Assembly: GCF_036588685.1 (NCBI RefSeq)
Contig: NC_086383.1
Location: 51,046,448 to 51,110,447, forward strand
DNA length: 64,000 nt
Direction: 5' to 3'
From: Mytilus trossulus
Taxonomy: Eukaryota > Mollusca > Bivalvia > Mytilida > Mytilidae
The position numbers were made by a program, and so were the translations under genes. Shown one piece after another: positions 32,676 through 44,479 of this stretch. How positions within the stretch are numbered: the first letter of the stretch is position 1; each line of letters opens with the position of its first letter. Under the pieces are notes generated by a model. It did not search any database. It was given only the letters and a program-made list of their open reading frames with translations, and was not told the origin of the DNA.

Positions 32676-35600
32676 ATGGGTAGTAAAAGGAAAGTTTGTA
32701 TAATTGGAGCAGGGCCTTGTGGTACCTCAGCATTATTCCATTTTGATCAGATCAGTGACCCTTCGACTGAAGTCGTCTGCTACGAGAAAAGCGACACGTG
32801 GCTTGGGCTTTGGAACTTTACATGGATGACGGGTAATTGAAAATATTCTGTCCATTAACTGTTGTATTTGGTTAGGCATATTTATTCAGACAAAAATGTG
32901 GTTGGCATTTTATCAATTTTCAATATAAATCTTTGTCCGACCATGGAAGTATTATATTATATAATCCGACTAATCATCATTTTGGCAATTAAACATAGGC
33001 AGTTGCTATTTGTCCGGCTAGCCGGACGAATAGTACCAGGACTATTTGTCCGGCCAATACAATGCGCATGTCACTATATATTTGTGTGTGCGTGTAATAT
33101 TATCTTCAGAAGCACCAGGGGGTAGCACATGTTTGTAATCTTTAGTGTTAGGGCCTAATCTTGTTACTAAGTTATTGAAATAGTTGTTTTGTTCATACTA
33201 GTATATAGTCCAATGTGGATTACGAATAATTAGAAAAAAAATCATATACATCCCATATTTTTTATATAAGAAGACAGAAGAAATTACTTGTTAAACAAAC
33301 TTGGGTTGTGTTTGACTCCTGCATTTTAAGCTAAAAATAAAGGATTTTGTCTAGTTAAAAAAGTTACAAAATCATTATATCTGTAGCTGCCAAAGAGAAT
33401 TTTAGACCCCTTGACATTAAGTTTTCCATGTTTTGAGTGAAAGGTGAGAGACTTTTCTACAATCTCTCCCCCCCCCCGCCCCCACCCCCACACATTTTTT
33501 TAAATTGTATTTACGTGAGGGGGTTGGGCTGACACGGTGTGCTTCTTTCCCTTAATTTCTCCTTTTTTCTCTCCTGATCACATCTTTGTTGTCCCGTGTA
33601 TTTCATTACCCCACTTTTTAAAATCCTACATCCAACATCCCCACTTCAAGCCAGTTTGTAGCCCCCACCCATCCCTGATATACCACTTCGAGGGCTACTT
33701 GCAACATTCGTTTTTGGAATATAACTAAGCTAAATTTCATTCATGTATACATGTAATTGTAAAGGCCTTTCTCAACTACTCTTGCATTGAACACATTTTC
33801 CACCATTTACACATCTGTAGCGAGTCGAATAGTTTTGTAAAACCGATCAATTATCTTTTATTTTTCATTTTCCTTGTGATTTCATTTTTTAAAGTCCCTT
33901 TAATAAGATTATATATCATTCTTAGAAGTTCATTATATCGTGTTCCATTGTCAAATTCCTAAAACTGCAAAATTTATCACAAATATTGATATCACCGTTT
34001 TCAGCCATGATCTTAAAATTGAAAATCAGTGATCAGATTACACGTGCCCCCTTAGTACTTCTGAAGATAATATTACACGCACTTCCGAACGCACATTATA
34101 TGACATACGCAGTACAATGGCCGGACAAATAGCCCTGGCACTATTCGTCCGGCTAGCCGGACAAATAGCCACTCCGTTAAACATACGCACTGAGAAACAC
34201 AACGAGTTAGGAGTCACACATGAGTCTTCGTTGCTCCTTTTCGACCGACACAAATAGGACATCAAACGCATACACTACGTTAAACTACATAACTCTAAAA
34301 GGCAGTTTTTGGTAATGAAAAAAGTGGGTTTTTTTTCAGACATTCATCTTTGCAAAAAACTCATCTCAAAAGAAATTTCATCAAAAATGCCTCCAAATTA
34401 GTTGATTTTCATTTTAATAACACATTATTATGAAGGACTATAGTTTGAATCACACTTAAAATGCTTTATTTTTTCCTTCCTAAAAAAGAAATAGTAAACG
34501 AAGACCAAACCATATGATTCTTATGGAACGCCATATCTGTCTTATGTGTACCAACGTATAATAGAAAAGCACCATCGTATAATAGAAAAGCACCTTCGTA
34601 TAATAGAAAAGCACCTTCGTATAATAGAAAATCACCTTCGTATAATAGAAAAGTACCATCGTATATATATTAGAAAAGCACCTTCGTATAATAAAAAAGA
34701 CACATAAGACAACTATTGCGTTACATAGATTCTCTGATGATTTTTCAGGAACTGATGAATTTGGAGAACTTTGTCATGGTGGCATGTACAGACATCTTTG
34801 GTCGAATGGTCCTAAAGAAGGTCTTGAGTACCCGGATTACACATTTGATGACCATTATGGAAAAGCAATACCATCTTTTCCTCCACGTCGCGTCTTGAGA
34901 GATTACATGGAAGGTATTACCTATTTTATTTTTTTCTGGTTTCTTTTTTTTGACGTCACTATTTTATTTATATTCAAGAGTCACTGACGAGTCCTTTTGT
35001 CACGTAGACAGAAGTCGCATTCGGTACACAAACTTATAAGCCATTGTATTCGTAGCAACTGTATCAAATTATAAGATGAAGCATCCAGTTTTTATAATAA
35101 AATTCCGAATAAAACGGTAAACGTGTCAAATTTACAACAACCCGTCCAAAGAGTAGAAAACAGTCCATAGCCGTCTATTGGTCTTCAAAACAGCGAGATA
35201 AATCCGCACTTGGAGACGGCCTTCAGTTGGACTCTAAACGGAAATTGTGCACTATTACGGAAAAAATGGGCGTCATACTAAACTCCGAAACATATAAAAG
35301 AAGCGAAATAACAAAACACAAACACGAATAGAGGCACCTGACTATGTACAGGCGCCAAAAAAACATAAGGCGGTGTTAAATTAACATGTTTTGTGCGATC
35401 TCAACACTCCTCTATACCTCTTACCAATGTATAATTAACAAACATACAGCAAAATTCACAGTGCAACTCAGTTTAAAAGAAGTCCGAATATACGATTTCA
35501 GAATAGGTAACAGAAGAAACTATGAAAAATGGCAATGACAATGCAAATGATTATGATACATGTTGTATGCTGCTACCGTGACATTACGTTTGCCAATCTA

Positions 35601-38600
35601 TGTATTGCTTAGACGTTGTCACGGATAGCACGTGCTGTCATGAATTGGGAAATAAAATCCAATTTTGAATGGCTCTTCATTGTTTTAAACGAATCAAAAG
35701 TGTGGATTGTGATGAAAAAACATGTGATTGTAATGACTCAAAAGAGAGTCAGAAGAAAAATCGAGTTTGGTGTCTATTTACATAGCATGAACATGTTTTG
35801 GATTAATGATTAATAGTTTTATATTTTTTAATTGTCCTTTTTAGGGAGGCTTGTCAAGAAAAGTAAATCAGATTTAAAGCGTTTTATTAAATGGAACACC
35901 GTTGTAAGGTATGTGACCTACAACCAAAAATCAGATGACTTTACAGTGACAGCGGAAGAACTTAAAACAGGTCGTACTTTTGAAAACAAATTTACACACG
36001 TCATCGTTGCCAGTGGAATATTCAATAATCCGAACAAACCAACTTTTGATGGCATTGAAACTTTTCCTGGCCGTACAATTCATTCGCATGACTTCCGGGA
36101 TGCTGCACAGTTCAAAGGTCAACGTGTACTGGTTGTTGGAGCTAGATATTCCGCGGAAGATGTATCCCTACAATGTATGAAATTTGGCGCAAAGAGTGTG
36201 GTCACGTCTTACAGGTCAAAACCAATGAACTTCAAATGGCCATCTGGAATTGAAGAAAGACCATTAATAAAGAAAATTGATGGAAAAATAATACATTTTA
36301 TCGACGGCAGTTCAGCAGAAGTAGATTCAGTTATTCTATGTACAGGTTATAGATATTGTTTTCCGTACCTTGAAGACAATTTACGCCTGAAGTCAACTCT
36401 TTCGGTGTATCCTGCTGGTTTATACAAGGGATCCCTCTGGTTGAATGGTGGTAACAGAAAAATGTTTTACATGGGAATTCAGGACCAGTACTTCTCTTAC
36501 ACAATGTTTGATGCACAGGGGCTATGGATATCTAGGTATTAATAACATCTGTTTACTTTAATAAGTCGAAAAGGGAAGTCGCAAAAGGAATTAATTCACT
36601 CCATACAATTTCCATATTGAAATTGAAAATTCTAGTACATTTTCATAACACTCTCCATAAGCAACTGTTATTGCCGAAGACTACACCACGTCTTATATTA
36701 TACTTATTTTCCTCCTGAGAGTGTAATTTTACGTTTTGTAGGCCTCACATCTCTTTTTATGTCCAATTTATGGCCATTATGTTTTCTGGTCTGTGCGTTC
36801 GTGCGTTCGTTCGTCCCTTGTACCGTTCGTCAGTTCGCGTCCTTCAGTCCGTCTCTCCCGTTTCAGGTTAAATTTTTTAGTCGAGGTAGTTTTTTATGAA
36901 GCTGAAGTCCAATCAACTTGAAAATTAGTAAACATGTTCTTTATGATATAATCTGTCTATTTTTTTGGCCAAATTATAGAGATTTTATCTCATTTTCACG
37001 ATCCACTGGACATAGAAATGATATTGCGGATGGGACATCCATGTACTTGGGACATATTCTTGTTTTCTAATACATTTTGACCTGCATGAAGTCAGTAGGT
37101 TTAAAAACGAAAACCCAAAAATGGGTCAACTACATAGATAATTCTTATAAGTATTTTGGATTTATAAATTAGGACTGTATGCATCCCTTGAAAAGATCAC
37201 CGCTATCTCACAATTGTATTTTCCTTCATGTCATGCTCTATGCTCATTTTAACATGGGTAGGCATTACATTTGTCGATATTTTACACTGAACGTTAGCGA
37301 GGTGTAAAATGTGGACAAATATAATGACTACCTATGTTTAAATGAGCATAGAGCATGACATGAAGGAATTATTTCGATTTTAACATGACAAATACAATAT
37401 ATTTATAGGTCGAAGCGTACGAAAATACCGTAAGACTGTTTGGCTGTTCCCGTTTCCTCCCCGAGGAGTTTGTATATTACATTTCATATTTGACAAGTTT
37501 AAAAACTACGACAAGGGTAAATATATGTTTGATAAAACTATATACTAGTAATAAAAGTTTATGATTGCTGCTTAAATGTAATATTTAAAAGGATAACGAT
37601 GGAAATAACGTTAATAAAAAAGTCCATGTCCAACATATTTGTTGTGCTCATTAGAATACGGCTTTGTTAACAAAGCGTAATAAGGACGTCATATTAGAAT
37701 ACTAAACATTGTTTCGAAATATATATATATATACTAGAACACACCCGTGATTGAATTTAAGTATATAACTATGTGCAAGCCTTATTTAATTATTAGTATT
37801 GTCATCTGATAAAGATATAAGATACACAGTTTTCTCTGCTTTCAAATCTTTCTGTTTGAACCCGTCGAACTGGAACTTATCAATTATTGGTAAATTAAAA
37901 ATATTAATTATTTGGAAAACAAAAGGTCCTGGAATAGAGTATAGTTTTTAATCAAAAGCATTGTCCTATATTGGTTATAGATAAAGTTGAATACTTTGAT
38001 TCTCTGTTTTACATCATGCCCGCTAACAAATTGAAAACTGTACCCAGTATACTGCTTATTTTTAGTCCAGATTTTTAGTATTCGTATTGTTATCTTAGAA
38101 AGTCTTACTGATTAAAATACTACAATAGGTTACAATTTGACAATTTAGTAGTGTCAACCCTGTGATTATGACCCGTGTATATAGCATATTAATCCTGAAT
38201 ACACCGTTTGGTGGTGCGCCTGTCAGATGCGGAACGTACATATAAGGTAATAGGTAACAGGTGAATATACTATTGGTATCGGTATCGGACTCGACCCAGA
38301 ACTTCTTAATTATTGGCAATATTAATTACGGGGAAAACAAAAGGGCCTGGAGTGGTGTAATTTTTAATCTACACTTTTGTACTATATAAGTTATATATAT
38401 AGTTGAATTCTTTGATTCGTCGTTTTTACGTGATGACGGCTGACAAATTGGACCTCGTAATTTTAGTATTATAGATATTATAACGTAATGAATCCATGCG
38501 ATGTAATTGTGGTTTCAATGTTGTAATTTATTCAAATGAAGAAGAGCGTAATTGCATGCCGAAACGTATGGGAATTTGTGTTATAGTTTTTATTACTAGT

Positions 38601-39295
38601 ATACAATCATTCAGAGACTTTATATGGTTGTCGTTATCGTTTGTTTATGTATTACATATTTGTTTTTCGTTCATTTTTTTTTAACATATATAAGGCCGTT
38701 AGTTTTCTCGTTTGCATTGTTTTACATTATGTTATCGGGGCCTTTTATAGCTGACTATGCGATATGGGCTTTGCTCATTGTTGAAGGCCGTACGGTTACC
38801 TATAGTTGTTAATATTTGTGCCATTTTTGTCTTTTTGTGTATAGTTGTCTCATTGGCAATAATACCACATCTTCTTTTTTATATTAATATATATATATAA
38901 ATAAATAGGAAGATAATTGTGTACTCATTATACTGATAACACTTATCCTTTACACTAGGTTTATAACTGGAACTTTACCGAGCGAACCAAAGAGCATTGA
39001 AGAAATGAAGAAAGAGGAGCAAAAATGGGTACAAAGACGCCAAAACGTGAAAGATTGCCATGACGACATAGATGTACAAGCGGATTTTATTGCAGATCTT
39101 AGCATCGGAACTGGATATCACCCCAATGCACCAACTGCACGTGCGGCATTCCATAAGTGGGAGCAAGATAAGGATGAAAATATTGTCACTTATAGAGACC
39201 AGCAATTTAAATCGGTCTATTCTGGTACGATAGCTGCTAAGCACAAACCGTGGTTTGAGGACTTCGACGATTCAATTGCTTCTTTTATCAAATAA
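32676..39295 (+). CDS. Flavin monooxygenase, trimethylamine-monooxygenase-like, copy 1
   Basis: Class B flavin monooxygenase, expected to oxygenate a soft nucleophile such as trimethylamine with NADPH, FAD and O2. Four exons: 32676-32832, 34749-34913, 35845-36535 and 38959-39295. All borders are GT/AG and in phase, giving 449 residues. Key sites are the FAD site GAGPCG (11-16), the block [20 protein letters not shown] near residues 70-90, the FMO motif [13 protein letters not shown] (181-193), the NADPH-site segment [10 protein letters not shown] (204-213) and LCTGY (272-276). Length and blocks resemble bacterial Tmm more than vertebrate FMO1-5, and there is no C-terminal membrane anchor. Unusual: residue 208 is Arg, where copy 2 has Ser in the GxSxS-like loop. 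Introns carry a Mutator-like element, a minisatellite, a repeat C copy and a hairpin. TMA as substrate is inferred, not shown. Confidence 0.93.
32998..34176. mobile_element. Mutator-like element with 9-bp target duplication (1,179 bp)
   Basis: Inverted ends of about 140 bp contain GCTATTTGTCCGGCTAGCCG and its complement, plus CTTCAGAAG and GTGTAATATTATC segments in both arms. The 9-bp direct duplication TTAAACATA flanks it at 32989-32997 and 34177-34185. Long inverted repeats with a 9-bp duplication fit Mutator/MULE. No transposase is recognised inside. It lies in intron 1 of the first FMO and is absent from intron 1 of the second. Confidence 0.8.
34549..34692. repeat. 21-bp minisatellite in FMO copy 1 intron 1
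   Basis: About seven units of CGTATAATAGAAAAGCACCT, ending 56 bp before exon 2. The second FMO lacks it. Confidence 0.9.
35105..35490 (-). repeat. Repeat C in FMO copy 1 intron 2
   Basis: A decayed copy of the Penelope tail in minus orientation (GGTCTTCAAAACAGCGAG, GGGCGTCATACTAAACTCC, AGGCACCTGACTATGTACAG). Copy 2 has an oppositely oriented one in its intron 2, so the two insertions are independent. Confidence 0.65.
37221..37368. mobile_element. Hairpin MITE in FMO copy 1 intron 3 (148 bp)
   Basis: Near-perfect inverted arms TTCCTTCATGTCATGCTCTA and TAGAGCATGACATGAAGGAA, with about 65 bp per arm and a loop at AACGTTAGCGAG. Confidence 0.8.
38640..38880 (-). repeat. Repeat A in FMO copy 1 intron 3
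   Basis: Reverse-complement copy ending ATACCACATCTTCTT, with GCCTTTTATAGCTGACTATG and CATTGTTGAAGGCCGTACGG. It lies 80 bp upstream of exon 4. Confidence 0.75.
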
Positions 39296-39349
39296 AAAGA
39301 CATACGCAGTAATATGAATTATCTTAAAATGCCAAACTGTCTTCATCAG

Positions 39350-39355
39350 AATAAA
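39350..39355 (+). terminator. Poly(A) signal AATAAA of FMO copy 1
   Basis: AATAAA lies 55 bp after the stop codon. A second AATAAA is near 39474. Confidence 0.5.
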
Positions 39356-39585
39356 CAATTTTATATATAAATATAGGAAAGTTATCATTCATATGCTTTG
39401 CAGGAAGTGTGGAATGTAAAAATGTGTTTGGCATGTATACTAGGCTATATTATAATGTTCATCTATCTTATGAAGAATAAATATTATAGATGATATAACG
39501 ATATAACAACAACTATCCAGCCATTACATTTTATCTAGAAGTTCGTATTTCCGCCCAAGGCGACGTCACTGACAATACGACGTCG

Positions 39586-41880
39586 ACAATAAACGTACAA
39601 TAGTTGGAACGTTATGTTCCCGCGATAATCTCAACATACTGGGGCCGCGAAAAAGTAAAAAATTATCACAATTTTCTAAAATTCTCAATTGTCCATTGAT
39701 AAATCGTTTCACTGATAAATAACTGTCCATCAATAAATAATAATACTTTGAAATTGTCTCTCGCGTTGTGTTTTTTCTTTGTAATACTGAGCAAATCATA
39801 TAAAAACGGAAATTACATTTAGCGATTAAATTGAATTAAAGTCTCTCATGAAATAAAGTAAAATTCAACTTTGCGCTAAACGCGTAATTGTCTATCAACA
39901 ACATCACTAATGGTCGTCTTCAGCATCATTGTTGTATCCAATTCCGTATGGTCTCACGGGCTATTTCGTCACGGAATGTTCTGTTAGTCCTGTATTTGTT
40001 ATTGAATTTTTGTCCCATGAAATTCAAGTAACGGCGTAAGATATCCGTATTTCCATCTTTTCCTTTTTATAGAGTCATAAACAATTCTGTTAGATGTGAT
40101 ACTGGGTTCCTTCTGTGTTGGAAAATCACGATTGTAACGTAGTTTTCTTGGAGGTTCTGTTGTTTCATTCGTCTTTTCTGGGAAGTCCCATCGTTCTTGG
40201 TCTTGAGTAATATTTCCATATTCCGTATTGCTAGTTTTCGACGTGTTAGTTTTCTTACTGTATGTAGGTCCCGAGAGCAAATATCCGATCTTGGATTTCA
40301 CAGCGGTTGGACCGTTTCCTCGTACTATATGGTCTTCTACAATGTCCCAGTAGTGATCTGCACCTACAAGCAAGGATATATCAAACGAATCTTGCTGCGT
40401 CATCGTGTGTGCTAACTTCAAACCACGTAAATAACCGTTCTGTGTATCAATATTACGTATGTGATTCTGTAGAGGCGTGGCGATCATCGGTACTATCAGT
40501 ACTTTGATTGGCAATACGTGTCCTGCGTCGGTTTTCAGGTAGACTGTTGTGTTTTCTAAATGTCTCGCGGTTTTCTCTTTACCTTCAAATGCCGATAACT
40601 GTGTAATTTCTGTTCCCTCTATCTGTAAGTGAAGTTTATTCGCTACTTCCTGCGTTAAAAACGATCTTTGCGCTCCTTCGTCAAGGAGAATGTTTGTATC
40701 CATAAAGTGTTGGTTCGCTCCAACTTGTGCTACGGCGGTTTTCAACAGTACATTTGATCGTGATTCTTTCGATTTTGAAAACAAAATGGTAGTATCTTGT
40801 TCCGTTGTATGACTATCATTTACGAGGTGAACGTTTGTCGAATTCAAAGATGATGGGTTTGGCGGGTTTGGCGGGTTTGGCGGGTTTAGCGGGTTTAGCG
40901 GGTTTAGCGGGTTGTTGCTCTGGTTATCATTTGCGCGGAAATTCGTATGCGTTGAAGTATTACCTCCATTTCTATCGCTTTCTTCATTACCTGGTTTTAT
41001 GGCGTTTGATTTGTGGGCATTACATAAGCTTGTATGGTGTTTTCTGTTACAATATCTACATGTATTCTCAGATTTACATTCGTTAATTTTGTGGTTACCA
41101 AGGCAGTTAAAGCATAACTTATCTCGTTTTACTACGTTCATGCGGGATTCCGTGTCGGTTATATTACTGCAATAAGTAGGTGCGTGTATTTCATGACAGA
41201 AAACGCAAGGTCTTGTCTCAATATTCTTGAAAGATTTGGACTTTGCCGAGTTCGCTCCGGCAAAGAAAGACGATGTTGTGGGCAAATGGTTTGTCGACTC
41301 TATCTCTTGTCCTGCGTCTATTATATTGATCTCATCTAAAAGGCTTTTACGGAGGTCCCGTAATACCCAAGTTTGTATTCTATGTTCTCGCGCGAGATGT
41401 TGTCTGATTTCCCCGGGTAATTTCTTCATAATAATCGGAACAAGTAGAGTGCCGTATGTTTCTTGTGTCTGACCTAAAGCTTCTAATCCCCTGACGTAAC
41501 TTTCCATTTTATCATAAAAACTTCGTAAGCTTGTAAGTTGATTTCTAGGCGAAGGGATTTCTAATAATGCCTGCATGTATGCATTTATGATTTTGTCTTG
41601 TTGACCGAACCTCTCTTTTAATAGATTTACGGCTTCATCGTAGTTTACATTTGTAAGTGCGAACCCCGCTATAGAATCTAGTGCTTCATGTGCTAGCTGT
41701 GCTTTCAAGTAATTGAATTTTTGTACATTTGTAAGTGACAAGTTAAGGTGTACGGCCGACTCATATGAGTCCCAGAAAGTTTGCCATTCTAAGATGTTCC
41801 CTGAGAATATTGGAAGCGAAAGTTTGGGTAGACAATAAACGTACAATAGTTGGAACGTTATGTTCCCGCGATAATCTCAA
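39586..41880 (-). mobile_element. BEL/Pao LTR element, deletion derivative
   Basis: A 52-bp direct repeat (GACAATAAACGTACAATAGT through CGCGATAATCTCAACA) occurs at about 39586-39636 and 41829-41880. These are LTR pieces in minus orientation, each starting TGTTGAGATTATCGCGGGAA. Between them lies one gag-protease frame and about 360 bp of tail. Reverse transcriptase, RNase H and integrase are absent. The left LTR may extend beyond 39586. The right one is cut directly to the gag frame. Confidence 0.75.
39999..41846 (-). CDS. BEL/Pao Gag with zinc knuckles and aspartic protease (615 codons, open)
   Basis: The frame is open over 615 codons. N-terminal Gag of the DUF1759 type: LPIFSGNILEWQTFWDSYES (about residues 12-31) and LKERFGQQDKIINAYMQALL (about 76-95). 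Two cysteine clusters follow, CVFCHEIHAPTYC and CFNCLGNHKINEC, with CRYCNRKHHTSLC as a third. Then comes an (NPL/NPP)n stretch encoded by a short tandem repeat at 40853-40918. Next is a DUF1758-type protease with LLDEGAQRSFL near residue 390 and LLVGADHYW near residue 510. The active-site triplet is DEG rather than DSG. The first 14 or so residues are translated from LTR sequence, so the native start and the matrix-like N-terminus are lost. The frame ends before any reverse transcriptase. It could supply Gag but cannot transpose alone. Confidence 0.85.
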   Translation of the reverse strand: MYVYCLPKLSLPIFSGNILEWQTFWDSYESAVHLNLSLTNVQKFNYLKAQLAHEALDSIAGFALTNVNYDEAVNLLKERFGQQDKIINAYMQALLEIPSPRNQLTSLRSFYDKMESYVRGLEALGQTQETYGTLLVPIIMKKLPGEIRQHLAREHRIQTWVLRDLRKSLLDEINIIDAGQEIESTNHLPTTSSFFAGANSAKSKSFKNIETRPCVFCHEIHAPTYCSNITDTESRMNVVKRDKLCFNCLGNHKINECKSENTCRYCNRKHHTSLCNAHKSNAIKPGNEESDRNGGNTSTHTNFRANDNQSNNPLNPLNPLNPPNPPNPPNPSSLNSTNVHLVNDSHTTEQDTTILFSKSKESRSNVLLKTAVAQVGANQHFMDTNILLDEGAQRSFLTQEVANKLHLQIEGTEITQLSAFEGKEKTARHLENTTVYLKTDAGHVLPIKVLIVPMIATPLQNHIRNIDTQNGYLRGLKLAHTMTQQDSFDISLLVGADHYWDIVEDHIVRGNGPTAVKSKIGYLLSGPTYSKKTNTSKTSNTEYGNITQDQERWDFPEKTNETTEPPRKLRYNRDFPTQKEPSITSNRIVYDSIKRKRWKYGYLTPLLEFHGTKIQ

Positions 41881-41890
41881 CAAATATATT

Positions 41891-42200
41891 GTACATGAAG
41901 TATTCTCTTGACTTTACCTGTTAACATATCATTGTATAATTTCAATAGTAATTATAAAAAAAATAACTAAAATACAGAAAAAGGAACATTCAAATTGTAT
42001 TCTCTTGACTTTACCTGTTAACATATCATAACATATCAGTGTATAATTTGAAAAGTAATTATAAAAAAGATAACTTAAATACAGAAAAAGGAACATTCAA
42101 ATTGTATTCTCTTGACTTTACCTGTTAACATATCAGTGTATAATTTGAAAAGTAATCATAAAAAAGATAACTAAAATACAGAAAAAGGAACATTCAAACT
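41891..42200. repeat. 100-bp tandem repeat, three units
   Basis: Three units share TATTCTCTTGACTTTACCTG, TTAACATATCA and ACAGAAAAAGGAACATTCAA. They start near 41896, 41999 and 42104, just outside the BEL right LTR. Confidence 0.85.
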
Positions 42201-42354
42201 CTTTAGTCGAAAATAAAAGATTACAAAGCCTTGACAAAAAAGATAAAGAATTAAAGACAAACAACAGTATACAAGATAATATTACACGACATAGAAAACT
42301 GAAGACGGAGCAACCGCACCAAAAACCGGGAGTGACCTCAGGTGCCCCAAAAAG

Positions 42355-42484
42355 AAAGTTAAGGGCCAGAGTAAATTAACGCGGGAATTTCTAGCTACAT
42401 TGAGGACATGAGACCCTGTTGGTGACCTTCTGCTGTTGTCAATTCTATGGTCGGGTTGTTGTCTCTTTGACACATTCCCCATTG
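42355..42484 (+). repeat. Repeat C fragment
   Basis: The key segment GTCGGGTTGTTGTCTCTTTGACACATTCCCC matches in part the end of the tail at 49.6 kb. Only the terminal part is present. Confidence 0.65.
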
Positions 42485-42739
42485 TTAAATATTAGCCACT
42501 GTTAATTAAGTAACCGGAAATTAATAACAAATCAATTATTATCCATACACTTGTTCAATACCACCACTGTCACAGGATTAGGGGTGTCGGGTTGGACGCC
42601 AATTAACATTATGTGTGTGCCTGTCTCAAGTCAGGAGCGTGTAGTTCATTGGTTTTCGTTTTTAGCTGTGTTTTATCTATCTTTTTTCGTTCATTATTTC
42701 GAACATCAATTTGTTTGAAAAATTGAAAAAATGAAAAAG

Positions 42740-43640
42740 ACAAACAGACAAACAAAAGTACACATGACACAACATATAAAACTAAAGAATAAACAACACG
42801 AACCCTACAAAAACTGAGGATGATCTCAGGTGCTCCGGAAGGGTAAGTAGATCCTGCTCCAGTTTTGTTTTCAACCGATCCTCATTGTCAATTTCTAGAT
42901 GTATAAGTCAAGATATGGGGCCGACTTAACTGTATTTATAGTATCCTTTATCTCTGGTTCGATGGGCTAGATGCGTTCCACATAGTCACCAAATTTTGAA
43001 TTATTTAGTGAAAGAACATTATCTATATAGTGGAAAGTAGAGTTAAAGGATATTGACAACTTCTTATCTTTCTTCCTCAGAAGTTCCTGCATGAAATAAG
43101 CCTCATAATGATAAAGAAACAAGTCGGCAAGTAGAGGGGCACAGTTTGTTCCCATTGGAATGCCGACAGTCTGTTGAAAAACACGTCCCCCGAACGTAAC
43201 AAATATGTTGTCAATCAATAAATCAAGCATCTTGATAATATCAGTTTTAGAGATTTTTTTTGTTTGAATAAGAGTGATCCTTTATGAAGTAGGATTTATC
43301 CCTCCCTTAGACAAGATATTTGTATTTACTTTGGCCATTCTTTTTATGAAGCAAAGCAATATCAACTCTTTCAATTGGTCTTTTAGTTTGGAATGTGGAA
43401 TAACTGTGTAAAGAGGAGAAAAGTCAAATATTTTAATACTGTTACAAGTTGAAAGAGAGTTAGATTATATGTACTCTAAAAGATCTTTGGATTTTTTTTA
43501 AGTATCCACCTCTATAGAATAGGCAGTTTCACAACAACTTTGAAGCCCGTCTTTGATTGCTGATAAAATAGATGTTAATAATTTAGAAAGAGGTTTCGTG
43601 GAGCACTTGGATGACCCAGCAAAGAGTTTGGAAGTGTTAT
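42740..43640 (-). pseudogene. Penelope-like reverse transcriptase fragment, second family
   Basis: On the minus strand, decayed thumb-side text (AGSSKCSTKPLSKLL, near 43600) leads to the clean frame 42967-43230. That frame has the palm motif QQTVGIPMGTNCAPLLADLF and the catalytic-site region STFHYIDNVLSLNN. The second catalytic Asp (YIDD in relatives) is Asn here. The frame then stops and joins, after about 25 more codons, to repeat B tail sequence (EQDLLTLPEHLRSS). The C-terminal quarter of the RT is therefore deleted. This link shows that repeat B is the 3' tail of this family. Confidence 0.8.
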
Positions 43641-44460
43641 GAATTAATGAAGTTTATCAAATGCATAACAATTTAATAAAATTCATTATTCTACAGTAGT
43701 CAATATTCGCATGTGCAAACACATTTTATTGGATTTAGAGCATAGGTTTGTTTACAAAGCGAAAGAAGCACGTCATATTAGAATTGTAAATATGACATGT
43801 TCATGGTGTGTTTTCAGTGTATTTTTTTTATTGTCTACATTCTGTCTTCAAATTCCAAATGTAATGTTATTTTGCCAACTTTTTTAAATTGCTATTGACA
43901 AACATCAGTACATTTCGGTAATTAAATATGGCATGATTGTCAGATCAGCCGAAGTGTGCCAAAATGTTCACAAATCATATGATCTGACAAACCGTGCAAA
44001 TTATTATATCCTCTTGTTTGTCTGATGTTGACCTGATATTGTATTATGTAGTTCATTACCTAATCTTAAACATGTAATATTAGACGAAGGACACGCTTTT
44101 TGGTTGTGAAGACCATTTATTTGAGAACGGGCAATCTAGTAAAGCGCCACCTCGAATATATCTGCATGATGTGTGTTGTTACGTAATCGGAAATCAGAGG
44201 TTACATACATGTCGAGAAGATTAGCCTATTTTATTTAATATTGATACACAAAATATATGTGATCAGTATGTTAAATAATGCACAGCTAATCTAATGATGT
44301 TTTGTGTTATTTTTCTTTTTCCATAATTGGTTTGATACAACTGATGTTAAACAGTAGTTAACAGATAAATACAATATTTGATGCTTCCGTTCTGATACCA
44401 TTTAAAATATATATGTTAATTAGATTCTCCTTTGACAAATTAAGAATTATTAAACCAATT
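43641..44460. other. No gene seen
   Basis: AT-rich repeat-derived DNA. 44175-44290 resembles 46680-46790 (TTTATTTAATATTGATACAC). Confidence 0.4.
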
Positions 44461-44479
44461 CAATATATAGAACACAGAA

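Noticed and set aside
40197-41472. Several plus-strand frames opposite the BEL gag
   Set aside because: The minus-strand frame shows clear Gag and protease motifs. The plus frames are shadows.
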